Shown here: piece after piece, positions 34,167-45,759 of the stretch
Layout of the letters: each line of letters opens with the position of its first letter
How positions within the stretch are numbered: position 1 is the first letter of the stretch
Assembly: GCA_037951165.1 (NCBI GenBank)
Contig: JBBDHG010000054.1
Location: 3,238,001-3,302,000, forward strand
Reading direction: 5' to 3'
DNA from: Lophius americanus
Taxonomy: Eukaryota > Chordata > Actinopteri > Lophiiformes > Lophiidae
Length of the DNA stretch: 64,000 nucleotides
Program-made: the position numbers and the translations under genes
The notes under the pieces: model-generated
What the model saw: only the letters and a program-made list of their open reading frames with translations
Database searches by the model: none
Told to the model about the DNA's origin: nothing

Positions 34167-34677
34167 ATGGCAGCACAACTGAAATACAGGAAACAGGACG
34201 ACCTCTATATTCAATACAAAGAGAAGTGGGTACAGTGAGAACAGACAAAATGAACTCCAAAGATGAGGACATCCTAACAAGTTTAAGACTTGGACTCAGG
34301 ACTCAGGACTAGTGACTTCTGTCGCATAGGGGAATCATAGGGGCGAGTAATTTATGACACCAAAAATATGCACAAGAAGGAGCATCATGGAGGAGGAAAA
34401 TCAGGATATTCACCAATGTGTTAATGTAATGAGAGTTTATGCCATTATAGGCAGTGATGCAAGTACATTTATCCAAGTTCTGTATGTAATGTGTTGATTT
34501 TAAATCTTTGTTAATACTGTAGAGTTTCGTATGAGTTTGAGACAATTTCCCTCCTTATAATGATAAACATGTTTTTTTTTAATGGTTTTGGATTATCCTG
34601 AAAGTTTCAAAATGATGAAAACAGGCTGTTTTTATGAATCCAATCATAGTGGCATATTCTTCAGTGAAGCCATTCTA

Positions 34678-34856
34678 CCAAATAAGTACATTTACTTTGA
34701 TACTTTATTTACATGCTGCTGATAATGCTTACATAGTTTTACATAAGTGAAGTTTTGAATGCAGGTATCTTACTTGTAGTTCAATATTCTCACAGTGTGG
34801 TAATAGTGATTTCATTCAAATAAAGGATCTGGATACTTATGACCAGACTTAGGACC
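34678..34856. mobile_element. second, more diverged hAT-like copy
   Basis: TTGAATGCAGGTATCTTACT, TTGTAGTTCAATATTCTCAC and AGTGTGGTAATAGTG follow the same order as in the 33818-34166 copy (TTGAATGCAAGAATTTACTT, TTGTAGTTGAGTATTTTTAC, AGCGTGGTAGAAGTA). Both ends are eroded. Confidence 0.65.
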
Positions 34857-35269
34857 AGAAGTGTCCTGTAGACAAGAAGTGCTATTTCAAAGTCTATCCT
34901 TTGGCTGTAAGGAAACCAGTGTTATGATCTAAGCACAGATGTGATTTGTTCCATTTTCTTTGTGTTTGTATTCTGCAGCTGTCCGGTTGTTTTGTGGGTC
35001 GGACCTGGGAAGAAAGCATTAAAGTAGTTATGCCTACTTTCCCTGTCAAACAAATTAATAAAATAGAAATTAATAAAAACGAAAAAATACGCCACTAGGG
35101 GGAGCTTTAGCCCCAAAGTCACAGCTTTCAGGGCACAATTTCCATGACCGGTTGTCTGATCTATCAATATTCATCAATATTCATATATATATAAATACAC
35201 ATATAGAGATAAATACCCTTGCTGTCGGAGACGACAACACAGAGACCCAACACTATCTTTCCTTTTTAG

Positions 35270-35372
35270 TATCGGTCTGGTCCCCACCCAACACAGTAGG
35301 TGGCGGTAATGCGCCATTACGCTGGTTGCTGCCCCTGATAAACGGGACGAAGAAGAGGAAGAAGCAGTCTAG
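35270..35372 (+). mobile_element. repeat-derived segment just upstream of septin10
   Basis: CACAGTAGGTGGCGGTAATG followed by CGCCATTACGCTGGTTGCTGCC and a GAAGAAGAGGAAGAAG tail matches a short repeat seen near many fish genes (from memory). It ends about 117 bp before the septin10 start codon and is therefore probably in its promoter or 5' UTR. Confidence 0.5.
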
Positions 35373-35488
35373 CCTGTCCAGCTGTCCCTCAGAGGCGGTC
35401 CTGTCCTATAGTCTAAAGAAAGAAGTTCGTCTGCCGTCATTGTTGATATTTTTAAATCTATCTTGGATATTACCTTCTGCCTAAAAGT

Positions 35489-35518
35489 ATGGCATCTTCC
35501 GATGTTGCCCGGCAGCCG
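35489..35518 (+). CDS. septin10: septin10 exon 1 (10 codons)
   Basis: MASSDVARQP followed by the donor GTTAGT. The following 1.93-kb intron contains a Tc1 remnant. Confidence 0.85.
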
Positions 35519-38500
35519 GTTAGTATTTTCTCTCATTGTGGTTTAGAGATGAATAAGAGATGTTGGCAGAGGAGCAGGGAGTGTCCCGGCTCTACCATTA
35601 AGTTAGCAGTGGCTAACGTTAGCATGTTAGCTTGGTTCAGGTTATTCAAAAGAAAAGTTGTTCAAACATCGCTTAAACTTCATGTCGAACACAAAAAAGC
35701 ATACCCGCCATTCACGCCGACACTTATTTAGAACAACAAGCATCGCTTCTAAATTGATATATATAACCATTCCTATGTGTTAAACTTAAATCAAAACATA
35801 TCGTGAAGAGAGCTAGTCAGGCTAATTGTAGGCTGAGCTAGCTAGTCAGCAGACAAACATTTCTGACAATAACTGATTCATTGTCTTTGCTATGGTTGCT
35901 GTTAAAAAGTTGCAAAGTTTTACAGTTAATTGAGTTCCGTAGGTCATATGTGATAACCATTAAATAGCTGTAATTGTGAATGAGATGCCGAGTTCAGATA
36001 TATATTCTAATTTAGCCAGTTTACGTATGTGAGGCGTTCTGTTTCTGCATAGAAGGAACTTCATACAGTAAACTAACTTAGTGTTTTTAATTTATTTTTG
36101 TTAGCAATTTTTTTTAATTTATAAAGAAAGGTATGCAGCGTATTTGCAAAGTTATGACCATAACATCAAATCAAAGCTTTAGATATTATACAGAGAAATA
36201 AATCAACGTCAAAATAAAAAATGAGCATCAACTAAAAATGTTAAACAAATTAAAAACATTGAAAATAAAATTCACATAAGGCTATAGTCTGTGTAGTTTC
36301 CAAATTTGTGTAACAAAGTGTGCAGTTAAAAGTGTAGGACAGGGAGACAATTAAGATGTGTTTGCTGGTGTGGACGTGTAATATAACATACATTTTCTTC
36401 ATGGGCTTTTTGTCAGAAATCTGACAATTTTATACACATTCAATCTCGCTTAGAAACTGGGTATTGGATCGGCTATCAAATTTCCACCATAAAAGAGAAT
36501 TTAAGACCATTCCTAAAAGTCTGACTTGCAGAACGCTCCCAGAAGAGACAACTAATCATTTCATCGACGGGTGACAGAAGGAACACAGGATCAACAATCA
36601 TCTTGTACTTAACAATCATTGAGTTAACTGAAAAACACTGTTGTAAAATTTTAAGAGACAATTTTTTCGGCCGTGCTTTCAACGTCAGCTTTTGGGCTGA
36701 TGAATCACATCTGCTTTTATATTTTAAGGACAGCTAGTTGAGTGTGTCACTTAGAAAGGAAGATACCAGCGCCAGGTTCCACTATGTTAGGTACTAAGAG
36801 GGCAAGCTATGGGAGGGAGTTTGATGCTTTGGACAATGTTCTGTTTGAGATCCATGGGTTCTACTGTTTGTGGATTTTACTTTGTCTAAGTACCACCTAA
36901 CTTAATTGTTACAGACCAATTTCACTTTTTAATGGGAACAGTATTCCCTAGTGGCAGTAGCCTCTTTCATCAAGATAATGTCATCTTCCACACTGCAAAA
37001 ATGGTTTGAGGAACACAATGAGTTCTAGGTGACTTGCCCTCCACATTCTCCAGACATCAATACAGAGGTGTCCTAACTTGTGAGTTGCTTGACTAATAGG
37101 ATCTGCCACAGGTTACAACTTTTTTAGTGGCAAGAGGGGGGCACGCAGAATTTAAGCCATGTGGTTATAATTTTAGGCGGCCCTGATGAAGTAATCCACA
37201 TTACAACATACTGATGTTGTTATTTATACATGTTATGGTAACATTGGTCAACAAATAATGCCAGTGTCCTCATTTTCGCGTATCTTTACAATAAATTCTA
37301 GAAAAGTGACTCGCGAGCAAGCAATTACTGCAAATTAATACTCTTACTTATGCTGCTCAAATAATCTTATTTCCCCAGAAGATGTTGTTATTTGAGTAGA
37401 AAATGGCTTATTGTGAATGATCTGTTTTGTGTGTGTGATTTCTTAGGATCAAGGAATGAGGCCCCTGTCCCTGGCTGGACATGTAGGCTTTGACAGCCTC
37501 CCAGATCAGCTTGTTAACAAGTCCATCTGTCAGGGCTTCTGCTTCAATATCCTCTGCATCGGTATGCCATCATGCATGCACAGTACACACATCCTTATTG
37601 AAACACAGTTACACAGAGGATGCTACTACTATGACAAACGTGTCATTCACATTGGTTTACATACAAACACACTTTGTTTCATCTAATCACGTTGTTTTAA
37701 TGCCATTGTCTAACATTGTAACTCTGTTCTCCCACTCTGTAGCTGTAGAGCATTGACAATCCAGTGGTATAATAATTGATTATTTGGAGCTGAGGTAGAC
37801 GAGGTGTCAGAGTATCTTTAATATGGGAGGGATGTATCCAGTACAGAAACCTTGACCTGCTCGTTAAGTTTTGGCTTAATGAATGAGTAATATTTTTCTT
37901 CATCAACTGCCACTTACGTGTCTTTGAGAAAGTCACTCTTCTTCCACACTGCTCCTGTGCAGAAAGGGGCTGGACCTGGAACTTGGTGTTGAGTCATCCT
38001 TCCCCAACAAATTTAGTTTTGGGGATATTTCATTCGAAGCTGCTCTTGTATCGAGTTCTCTTCTTAAATGTATTAATATTGAAGATCAAATCATATATTT
38101 TTCTGTCTCCAGGTGAAACTGGTATCGGCAAGTCTACCCTGATGGACACTCTATTCAACACCAACTTTGAGAACTTTGAGTCATCCCACTTTGAGCCTCA
38201 GGTGAAGCTAAGCGCTCAAACCTATGATCTACATGAGAGCAACGTCAGACTACGCCTCACTGTTGTGAACACTGTGGGCTTCGGAGACCAAATGAACAAA
38301 CAAGAGAGGTAAAAGGAAGAGCTTGTGTGTTAGTGACCATGAAGAGGAGTGAGAATCCGTTGAAAAGAGTGAATGTGATTAAGGATGTCTGTTAAATATC
38401 CTGTTTTAAATTTCTAGCCACATAAGTCAGAGTTCTGATTATCCTGTTTTGTCTGTCCTGCAGCTATCAGCCGGTGGTAGACTACATCGACAGGCAGTTT

Positions 38501-41500
38501 GAGAGTTATCTGCAGGAGGAACTAAAAATCAAGCGCTCCCTTCACAACTACCACGACTCACGAGTTCACGCTTGCCTTTACTTCATATCTCCCTCCGGCC
38601 ATTCTCTTAAATCCCTGGACTTGGTCACAATGAAGAAACTAGACAGCAAGGTACTGAGTGTGTATTTGTTTGTTTTTCCGAAAAGGTCGGACTGATTCCT
38701 TGGTTGATCGGTGCAAGTGGCCTATGATATCAACCTTTAGAATTGCCATAGAATGTTCATTTCCACCGTACAGACAGAATCCCAGACAGAATATCAAGAC
38801 ATTTAAACACGTTTTTTAAAACATATCTGAACTACGATAAACGGTTGAGCCTTTATAGCAATGTATTGTATTTCATTCGTATGAATTTCTTGTTTCCATG
38901 GTAACATGATTTACCATCCCGCTACGGGACTCTTAAGAGGGGTCACGATGTCCGCGGTGTATCTGGCAAATTATGTCAACTAACTTTATATATAACCCCG
39001 ATCATTTAAACGTGTACCTGATGGTCAAATTGATGCACCTGCGTAAACCTGTACTGTTCTATTACATTAAGTTGGACCGTTTCACTGCATGAACTTTGGT
39101 ACCTTATTAGTCATACAGACTACAATTGGTATCAACAGAACTTTTTGTAGTTTTACAATCTTTGCCAAAACTGTTTAGTGAATTGTTAGTAAAACAAATA
39201 GTAGAGTAGTCCAAATCATTTTGATGTTTAATTTGCTGTCAGATTGTAAAAGCTGTGTGGCTAGATACAGAGCAAAAAAAGGTCCAGAAAACAGTTAGAA
39301 ATAAGAATAAGGGTTACTGAATAGTGCGTGGTGAGCTGAGTGCTCTGCACAATTACCAGAGTTAACCATGATAAATATTTAATGAATGGTTTTGACTTGT
39401 GACATGGATATTAAATAAATGTTAAATCTGTCATAATCAGATGACTCTTGATTTGTGGTGGAATCACTTAACAGCTGATTAATCATCAGACCCAACTGTT
39501 TTAAAAACCAAATACCAGTAAATATAAGTTTCTAATAGAAGGATGTCTAACATATGAATATTTTTTCAGCTAGCTAAACGGGACACAATAGATTGCGGGT
39601 CCTGTCAATCAAACATGTCTTACCATGAAAACAGAAGATAATGATATAAATGACAGAAGCCAAATAGTGGAATTCATCTTTACCCAATGACCTGGAGGGG
39701 TAAATAAGTGCTTAGATGCATAAAAAAGATGTTAGGATGACATTAGAATTGAGTTTTGGAACCTCTGTTCAAATTGTTTGTTTCTTTTGTGAACATCATA
39801 TCAAGCTGATTTTAACCTTATGCGATGCTCTAGATTAAAAACTGCACAGTGGTTGCCTTTAGACTTTGTTTTACAGTTATTTGCAGGCCTGACCGTTGGT
39901 TCACTTTCCATCTGGTGAAACCCCTCCCTTTGTTTTTTTGAAGTAGTCAAAGACTTTCCCATGCTCCCTGTGTGTAGTGAATGTTGTGTTTTTGTGTGTT
40001 TATGTGATTTTCCAGTGCTGGAGTGTCAGTAACCCTGGATTTGTCTATGAATGGAGTAGAAAAAAAAGAGGAATGCTGTAATCACCCCACACAAAAACAC
40101 TTGGCTTGTCCTTTTGTGCCACTGTACGTATAGAGACACAGGGAAAGCCATTGGTTGAATGTGCAGCACGGATGGGGAAGCATTCAGTCTCTCTCATACA
40201 GCTGTAGGAATAGATCTACTGACAGTGTTTACTTTTCTCTGATTGGATCAGTGTTTATTTTGTATTTATGTGCATGGGTGTGCACTCTGGCCCAGAGGCT
40301 TGTCTGGTGACGAACACTCATTCCAAGTCTCTCTTCGGTTCGACACGATGGACAATTCGGCAGGAGTGGAATGTGGAAAGACTTGGACAGCAGAGTTGGC
40401 TGCTGGGCCATAAATAACGTCACTAGACCTGGTATAGAACACTCGACTCAAAGAAGGTTAAAAAAGTGGTGAAAAACCTTAAGATTGGTAGGAATAACCG
40501 CTTCCCAACAATAAACAAGCAAGAATCTTTGCTCATCTGTTTACGTTTTATCTAGGCTGGCTGATACGTTTCTGCCTATTGTGAAACCGTTTTTGTATGT
40601 GGAGTTCCTCATTCCTACCCTTTGAAAGCATTGACTGTTGCAGAGCACACACAACCTACGACGCCATCAGAGGAAGCACAAATACTCTGTATTTGAGAAG
40701 TTTTAAAAAGAACTTTATATAAACAAATCAAATACTGTTGGAGGAAATGGAATGTTGGTTGTATGTTTCCAGTCTGACGATTGGATTCCATTGTAATTAC
40801 AACTTCATGGTATGTGGCTTAGTGAGATAAGCTGGCTTCAGATCTTATCCCAGATGTATTTGCGGCATCTGGGAGAGCTTTGCCTAAAGTCGAGGAGCGT
40901 TACTATCACCCAATTTCTTTTAACTAAGAAAATGTAGTTTTTGTAGAAAACTACATTCAAACCCAAGTCAAAAGTTTATTGTCAAGAGCACAATTTGCTT
41001 GGAATACAGTATAATCAACATGGCGTTCTTTACAGTCCAGTGGTTTATGCAAGATATAACTAATGATGAACCACACCATAAGATCCAAGTAGAAAATCGG
41101 TATATAAAAGAATACTAGCTACTGGCGAGTTCCTGACTTCAGGGGCGGGTAACGGCACAGGACCCTGCAGCCAAGGATAGAGAAGGTTGTCTCAATCAGT
41201 TATCCAAACATATTGAACTGGTCGCCTGGCCTCAGTAACTCAAAAGTAGTCGGTGCTACCCACACTGTGTCGTGACCAGACATCTGTCAGACAGTTTTAT
41301 TTGAGACATTTAATCTCAAGTAAGATGTTGTTTATTATTGATCTGAAAGAATTATATGGTTTTGTAGATTGAAGAATTAGTTTATGGAGTTTTGATATGT
41401 TGCCCTACGTAGGATTCAATTATCGGTATTGTTGGTGGTAGTGAAGGGGATCAATCCATCCCAACCCCATAAGTCTGGATTCGTGTGTTGAATGACTAAC

Positions 41501-44500
41501 ATTGGTTGTTTTGACATAGATGGAGAATTGAATGAGTGTTTTCTGTTTGGTGTTGCTATGGGAAATAAAAATGGTTGTGTTGTTGTCTACAAGGAAGGTG
41601 ATGGAGGAAAGGAATGGAGGTCGTTTTACATTGCTCAGTTTTTGTTTGTTTTTTTTTCCAGAAAAAAAAAACTTCCAATTTATCTTGGAAATATAGTATT
41701 TATACAATCTACTGAGGAGGAGCAATCTGTTATTTTGTTCTTACAGTAGATGAAGATGTCTCCCATCTCGTTGTAGGTGAATATCATCCCAGTGATCGCC
41801 AAAGCTGACACGATAAGCAAGAGCGAGCTGCACAAGTTCAAGATCAAAATCATGAGCGAGCTGGTCAGCAACGGAGTCCAAATCTACCAGTTTCCCCTGG
41901 ATGATGAGACCGTCGCAAAGGTCAACACCACAATGAACGTAAGGAAACGCACAAAGACACTCTTCAGGGTTTCCTCCAGTAACAGCAGCCCTTTGAGTTT
42001 TAGCTGAACCCCCGCCAGACCTAAGCTTTGGACATTAACGTATAATCAATTTTCTGAATATGAATGTGTTGAAAAAGGAATAACTGGTCTGTGAGGGCAG
42101 GGTAACACCTGGACAGCTTAACAACCACACACGAGAGTCATCTTCTAGTTCATCAAAGTGTTAGCAGAAGTCCCAGCTCAGTCTGTTTCTGCATCTGTTC
42201 ATCATCACCATTGGCTTTCCCTGAAGGCAATGCTGCAGCAGAGAACTGTTCTCCACTGCTGGAGGCTTCTCCTGTAAAACACCAACGCACTCAGGCTCAG
42301 TTTTTATTCTCAAACAGGCAATGAAATGTTAATTTGCTCTGAAAATAATCAAGTCATTAATTGATTCTGAGAGCTTTTAAAGCTTAAATTGCTGCTGCTG
42401 ATCTAACAGCTATGCCCCATGTGGTATCTCAGTGGATTAAGGACACTAGTTGATGTTTTGGCACACAGTATACTGGAGCAAAAGCCTGAAAAACCGGAAC
42501 CCAGGATGTATTTATTGTTCAATCAAGAATCGACTCCGATCGAATCACAGTTCAAGTATCAACTCACTAAACTCAGCATTGAATCGTGATACGCGCATAT
42601 CGTACCAGGACTACTGCAGTCACAGAGGAGTAGCTCATAGTTGTTGAAAAGCTCATCTGTGGACCGATACTTGATACTTCTGGATGAACCACTGCTTGAA
42701 CTAGAGGGCTTTCAAATGACCTGGTTACTCTTTTCACCAGCATATGTCGCTCAGTTTGACAGTAACCTATCAAGGGTTTAAATATCACTTAAATTACAGA
42801 CATTATGAGTGGATGAAGGTGTGCTTGGCTTAGGCAGTCATTTTGAACATCTCCAACGTAATTAATGTATAAAAAAACTTAAACTTGCAAATTTTTTCAT
42901 TAAAATCATTTTTGATCACTTATCAGTTTTATACTGACCGTTTATTATGCTTCACCAACCTTTACACATATATGAGCCAGGATAAGTAGTCGTGCCTTTA
43001 ATGTTTTGCATTTTTCTACAAATCAAATCTTTTTTTAATTTAAAAGTTTATTCTAATATGACTGATCAGGATAATATTCTATTCCAAAGCATAGATCCAA
43101 AACTAAACAAACTGCAGTAAGCTCATCAAAGCCAAAATAAGATGCTGATATATTGTTTTCTTTTGTTTCTGAGGGCGTGGGGGGTCGTGAGGGGAGGGCA
43201 TGGGGGGGTCACATCTTCATACAACTGGTTTATTATGGATCCATCCATGTCATAATTAAATGTTTTGCAGGGACATTTGCCATTTGCTGTGGTTGGCAGC
43301 ACAGAGGAAGTTAGTGTCGGCAATAAGATGGTGAAGGCTCGTCAGTATCCCTGGGGTGTCGTACAAGGTAAGACGGATCATTGTGATGTAGGATCAGATT
43401 GATTTAATGGACTGTGTTACTTAATTATCTCTGCAAACTCGCATTTTCTCACTTTGGAAAAATAATCTGAAGAAATCAGGGTTTTGTCGTAAAGATCTTC
43501 ATTTTAATATAAGTGTTAGCTGCCAACCTTCAGTTCAAAGACATCATGACTGGAGATCAGTGGAGGTTTTCAGCATGTCTTTATGGTCTATGTGGTTTTC
43601 CAGAGGCTTTTCCTGCCTGATATAAACCGAAAGATTGTGTAGAAGTATCTAATATTTAATTTCAACTAAATGGTAACTCTTATTTGTTAATTTGTGTGTC
43701 AGTGGAGAATGAGAACCACTGTGACTTTGTGAAGCTGAGGGAGATGCTGATCTGCGTAAACATGGAGGACCTGAGAGAGCAGACCCACACCCGCCACTAC
43801 GAGCTGTACCGACGCTGCAAACTGGAGGAAATGGGATTTAAAGACACAGGTCCAGAGTGCAAACCTGTCAGGTGAGCTGCCGAATAAGCAGTATTTTTTT
43901 TGACAAGATGTCCAACTGACTGACAAATGTGTGTGTGTGTGTGTGTGTGTAGCTTGCAGCAGACCTATGAGGCCAAGCGTCAGGAGTTCCAGGTGGAGCT
44001 GCAGAAGAAAGAGGACGAGATGAGGCAGATGTTTGTGCAGAGGGTGAAGGAGAAGGAAGCTGAGCTGAAGGAGGCTGAGAGAGAGGTATGTGGACAAATA
44101 AATTCAAATTCAGCGCATGTTGTGTGTTAAAATAAGCACAGCGGGTTTTATGGTGTCCCATGGGTTGGAGTTGCTGACTGAACAGCTTTCCGTTTCTTAG
44201 TTAAAGCAAATCTGTTAGTTGCTGACTATATTAATTCCGTCGGCAGTTGTAATTTGTTAGTGTACTATTTAAATAAATAAAAAATAGCAATATGAATGCG
44301 ATTTCCACATCTTATTTAGTCTCTCACTTATCTTGATTATCCCCCGTGAAGTTGAAATGACACAAATGGAGTAAACAGCAGCTCATAGGTTCATCATAAG
44401 TCTATCTCACAATCTCTCACAATCTCACTCTCTCCCTCCCTCACTAACACACTTATTTTGGACCTCTGCCAAAATGTATGTGTATGCGTGGTCTCTTGTG

Positions 44501-44988
44501 CTCCACTCTCCCTCCTGCATGATTCATTTCTGTTGAAAGATTTATGCCTGAAAAAAGAAATATTAAAATTCTTCCTGGAGAATTCTCTCCATATCAGAGG
44601 ATTTGAGGACATTTGATATTTCTGGGGTTTTTATGTGAGATAATAATCTCACTAATACTTTTTTTTTGTAACCAAACTTCTGTTTGCATGTCTTTTAGCT
44701 ACAAAGTCGTTTTGAGCAGCTGAAGCGTCTCCATTCAGATCAGAAAGCAACTCTGGAGGAGAAGAAGAGAGTCCTGGACGAGGATCAGAGCTCCTTCCAC
44801 AAGAGACGAACTGCCGCCCACCTCCTGCAGGCCCAGAGCCTCACTGCCAACGGCAAGAAGGACAAAGACCGCAAGAAGTAAGAGGCCTCTCTAAAACTGA
44901 TTGTTGATGTGATGCGTAGTTTTTGGATTTTATCATTTGATTCTCATCTCGTGTGTCTCCATGTTGTTCCAGCTCTGGCTTCATGTGA
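35489..44988 (+). CDS. septin10: septin10, SEPT6-group septin (complete, ten coding exons)
   Basis: Septins are GTP-binding proteins that assemble into hetero-oligomeric filaments at membranes and the cytoskeleton. Exons are 35489-35518, 37447-37561, 38113-38308, 38464-38650, 41777-41938, 43271-43367, 43703-43871, 43953-44085, 44699-44877 and 44973-44988; phases agree and encode 427 aa. The septin polybasic/GTPase core begins LAGHVGFDSLPDQLVNKS. The P-loop GETGIGKS (residues about 49-56) is split by intron 2. Switch II reads NTVGFGD, with Asn in place of the usual Asp. G4 is AKAD (184-187). The C-terminal coiled coil is residues about 310-410. The N-terminus MASSDVAR, the NTNFE and SYQPVVDYID segments, and the end DRKNSGFM match human SEPTIN10 better than SEPTIN6, 8 or 11 as I recall them, and the sowahc neighbour agrees. 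Confidence 0.9.
36740..37190 (+). mobile_element. degenerate Tc1-like transposase remnant in septin10 intron 1
   Basis: CAAGATAATGTCATCTTCCA, GCAAAAATGGTTTGAGGAAC and CTCCACATTCTCCAGACATC follow the order of the last catalytic part of a Tc1 transposase (QDNA, WFEEH, PHSPD). GTGGCAAGAGGGGGGCACGC resembles its 3' end. No intact frame or inverted repeat remains. Confidence 0.55.
37447..37561 (+). CDS. septin10: septin10 exon 2
   Basis: 115 bp, DQGMRPLSLAGHVGFDSL to CFNILCI, leaving in phase 1 within the first Gly of the P-loop. Acceptor TTTCTTAG, donor GTATGC. Confidence 0.93.
38113..38308 (+). CDS. septin10: septin10 exon 3 (P-loop and switch II)
   Basis: 196 bp, GETGIGKSTLMDTLFNTNFE through VNTVGFGDQMNKQE. 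Acceptor TGTCTCCAG, donor GTAAAA, leaving on AG of a split Ser codon. Confidence 0.95.
38464..38650 (+). CDS. septin10: septin10 exon 4
   Basis: 187 bp, SYQPVVDYIDRQFESYLQEE through LVTMKKLDSK. Acceptor GTCCTGCAG, donor GTACTG, phase 0 at the end. Confidence 0.95.
38651..41776 (+). other. septin10 intron 4 (3.1 kb)
   Basis: The longest septin10 intron is AT-rich without a recognised exon. Open frames up to 101 codons (for example 41725-41420 minus) show no domain. A stretch at 40970-41250 has a repeat-like look (TTTATTGTCAAGAGCACAAT) but was not assigned. Confidence 0.5.
41777..41938 (+). CDS. septin10: septin10 exon 5 (G4 motif)
   Basis: 54 codons, VNIIPVIAKADTISKSELHK through VAKVNTTMN, containing AKAD. 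Acceptor GTTGTAG, donor GTAAGG. Confidence 0.95.
43271..43367 (+). CDS. septin10: septin10 exon 6
   Basis: 97 bp, GHLPFAVVGSTEEVSVGNKM then VKARQYPWGVVQ. This holds the septin-unique element. Acceptor TGTTTTGCAG, donor GTAAGA. Confidence 0.94.
43703..43871 (+). CDS. septin10: septin10 exon 7
   Basis: 169 bp, VENENHCDFVKLREMLICVN through TGPECKPV. Acceptor GTGTGTCAG, donor GTGAGC. Confidence 0.95.
43928..43950. repeat. (TG)n microsatellite at the septin10 exon 8 acceptor
   Basis: About 11 TG units immediately before TAG and exon 8. Confidence 0.97.
43953..44085 (+). CDS. septin10: septin10 exon 8, acceptor formed by a (TG)n tract
   Basis: 133 bp, SLQQTYEAKRQEFQVELQKK through LKEAERE, the first part of the coiled coil. 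The 3' splice site is a (TG)n run at 43928-43950 directly followed by AG, with no ordinary pyrimidine stretch. Confidence 0.94.
44699..44877 (+). CDS. septin10: septin10 exon 9 (coiled coil)
   Basis: 179 bp, LQSRFEQLKRLHSDQKATLE through KKDKDRK, leaving on AA before the donor GTAAGA. Acceptor TGTCTTTTAG. Confidence 0.94.
44973..44988 (+). CDS. septin10: septin10 exon 10, last coding exon
   Basis: CTCTGGCTTCATGTGA after the acceptor TTGTTCCAG; with the AA from exon 9 it reads NSGFM and stop, close to the NSNFL end of human SEPTIN10. 3' UTR follows; no AATAAA was seen by eye before 47233. Confidence 0.85.
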
Positions 44989-45455
44989 AGAGGTACCTGT
45001 GGTCCAGTATCACCAGTACAGCCAGCGATCTTCTGCCAAAATCCTCTCCAGTTCTGTGGCCAGTGACCAGGAAACCCCCCCCCAACCCCCCGAACACACA
45101 CAAAGCAGTAGTGTGTGCAAGTGTGCCAAAGTTTAATGACTGTTCCCACGAGTCATGTGTACAATTTATACTCAATGGTATTTTTAATCTTTGTTTTATA
45201 CCTTTTGTGTAATATTTTATATTTATCCTTTCGTTTTTATATAAACCTTCTTTTTTTCCTATACTCCCACCAACTGAGGGACACCTCTGCGTGCCGATCC
45301 TCACACAGCCTCCTCACAGGATGCTGTACAGAGAACACAGATGGGCACAAACACATTTTTTCTTCAGTGTGTGATTTTAAAAACAAGACAGTCAAACATC
45401 TGTAACCTGCTTTTAATTAATCATGAAGCCCCTTTCTGACACGGTGAGCAACTGC

Positions 45456-45490
45456 ATTACGTTTACCATTACGTTTACCATTACGTTCCA
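45456..45490. repeat. short 12-bp tandem repeat
   Basis: ATTACGTTTACC occurs twice in full and is followed by ATTACGTTCC and ATTACGTTTCC. It lies in the septin10 3' UTR. Confidence 0.9.
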
Positions 45491-45759
45491 AATTACGTTT
45501 CCTTTTTTTGGTCTTGCTGTCTGAACAAACAGGTGAGCCCCTTTTTCATGAAAGTAGAATATAATGGCAAAAGTTAAGATGATTTAAAAGCTACTTTAGC
45601 ATAATCTGTTACTGAATGGATTCTTTTGCCAAGCAAGTTTGATAAACATAAAGCACAAACTTCATTTTTCCTCTCCATTTTTTTTAATGGTGAGTCTAAA
45701 TGCTTCAGATTCCTTTTCCTATTCCTCATTTTTGGCACTGCCATTGTAAAATAGAAGCA

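Larger units (their letters stand above)
32732..35488. promoter_or_regulatory. shared intergenic region of the head-to-head sowahc and septin10 genes
   Basis: 2757 bp separate the two start codons. The sowahc side (32640-32950) is GC-richer with several CpGs. A TATGACGTAATAATGA site (CRE-like) is at 33161-33176. The middle holds a retroposon-like ORF with an A tail (33240-33600) and two hAT-type repeats (33818-34166, 34678-34856). The septin10 side carries a repeat-derived GGTGGCGGTAATGCGCC segment (35270-35372). Confidence 0.55.
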
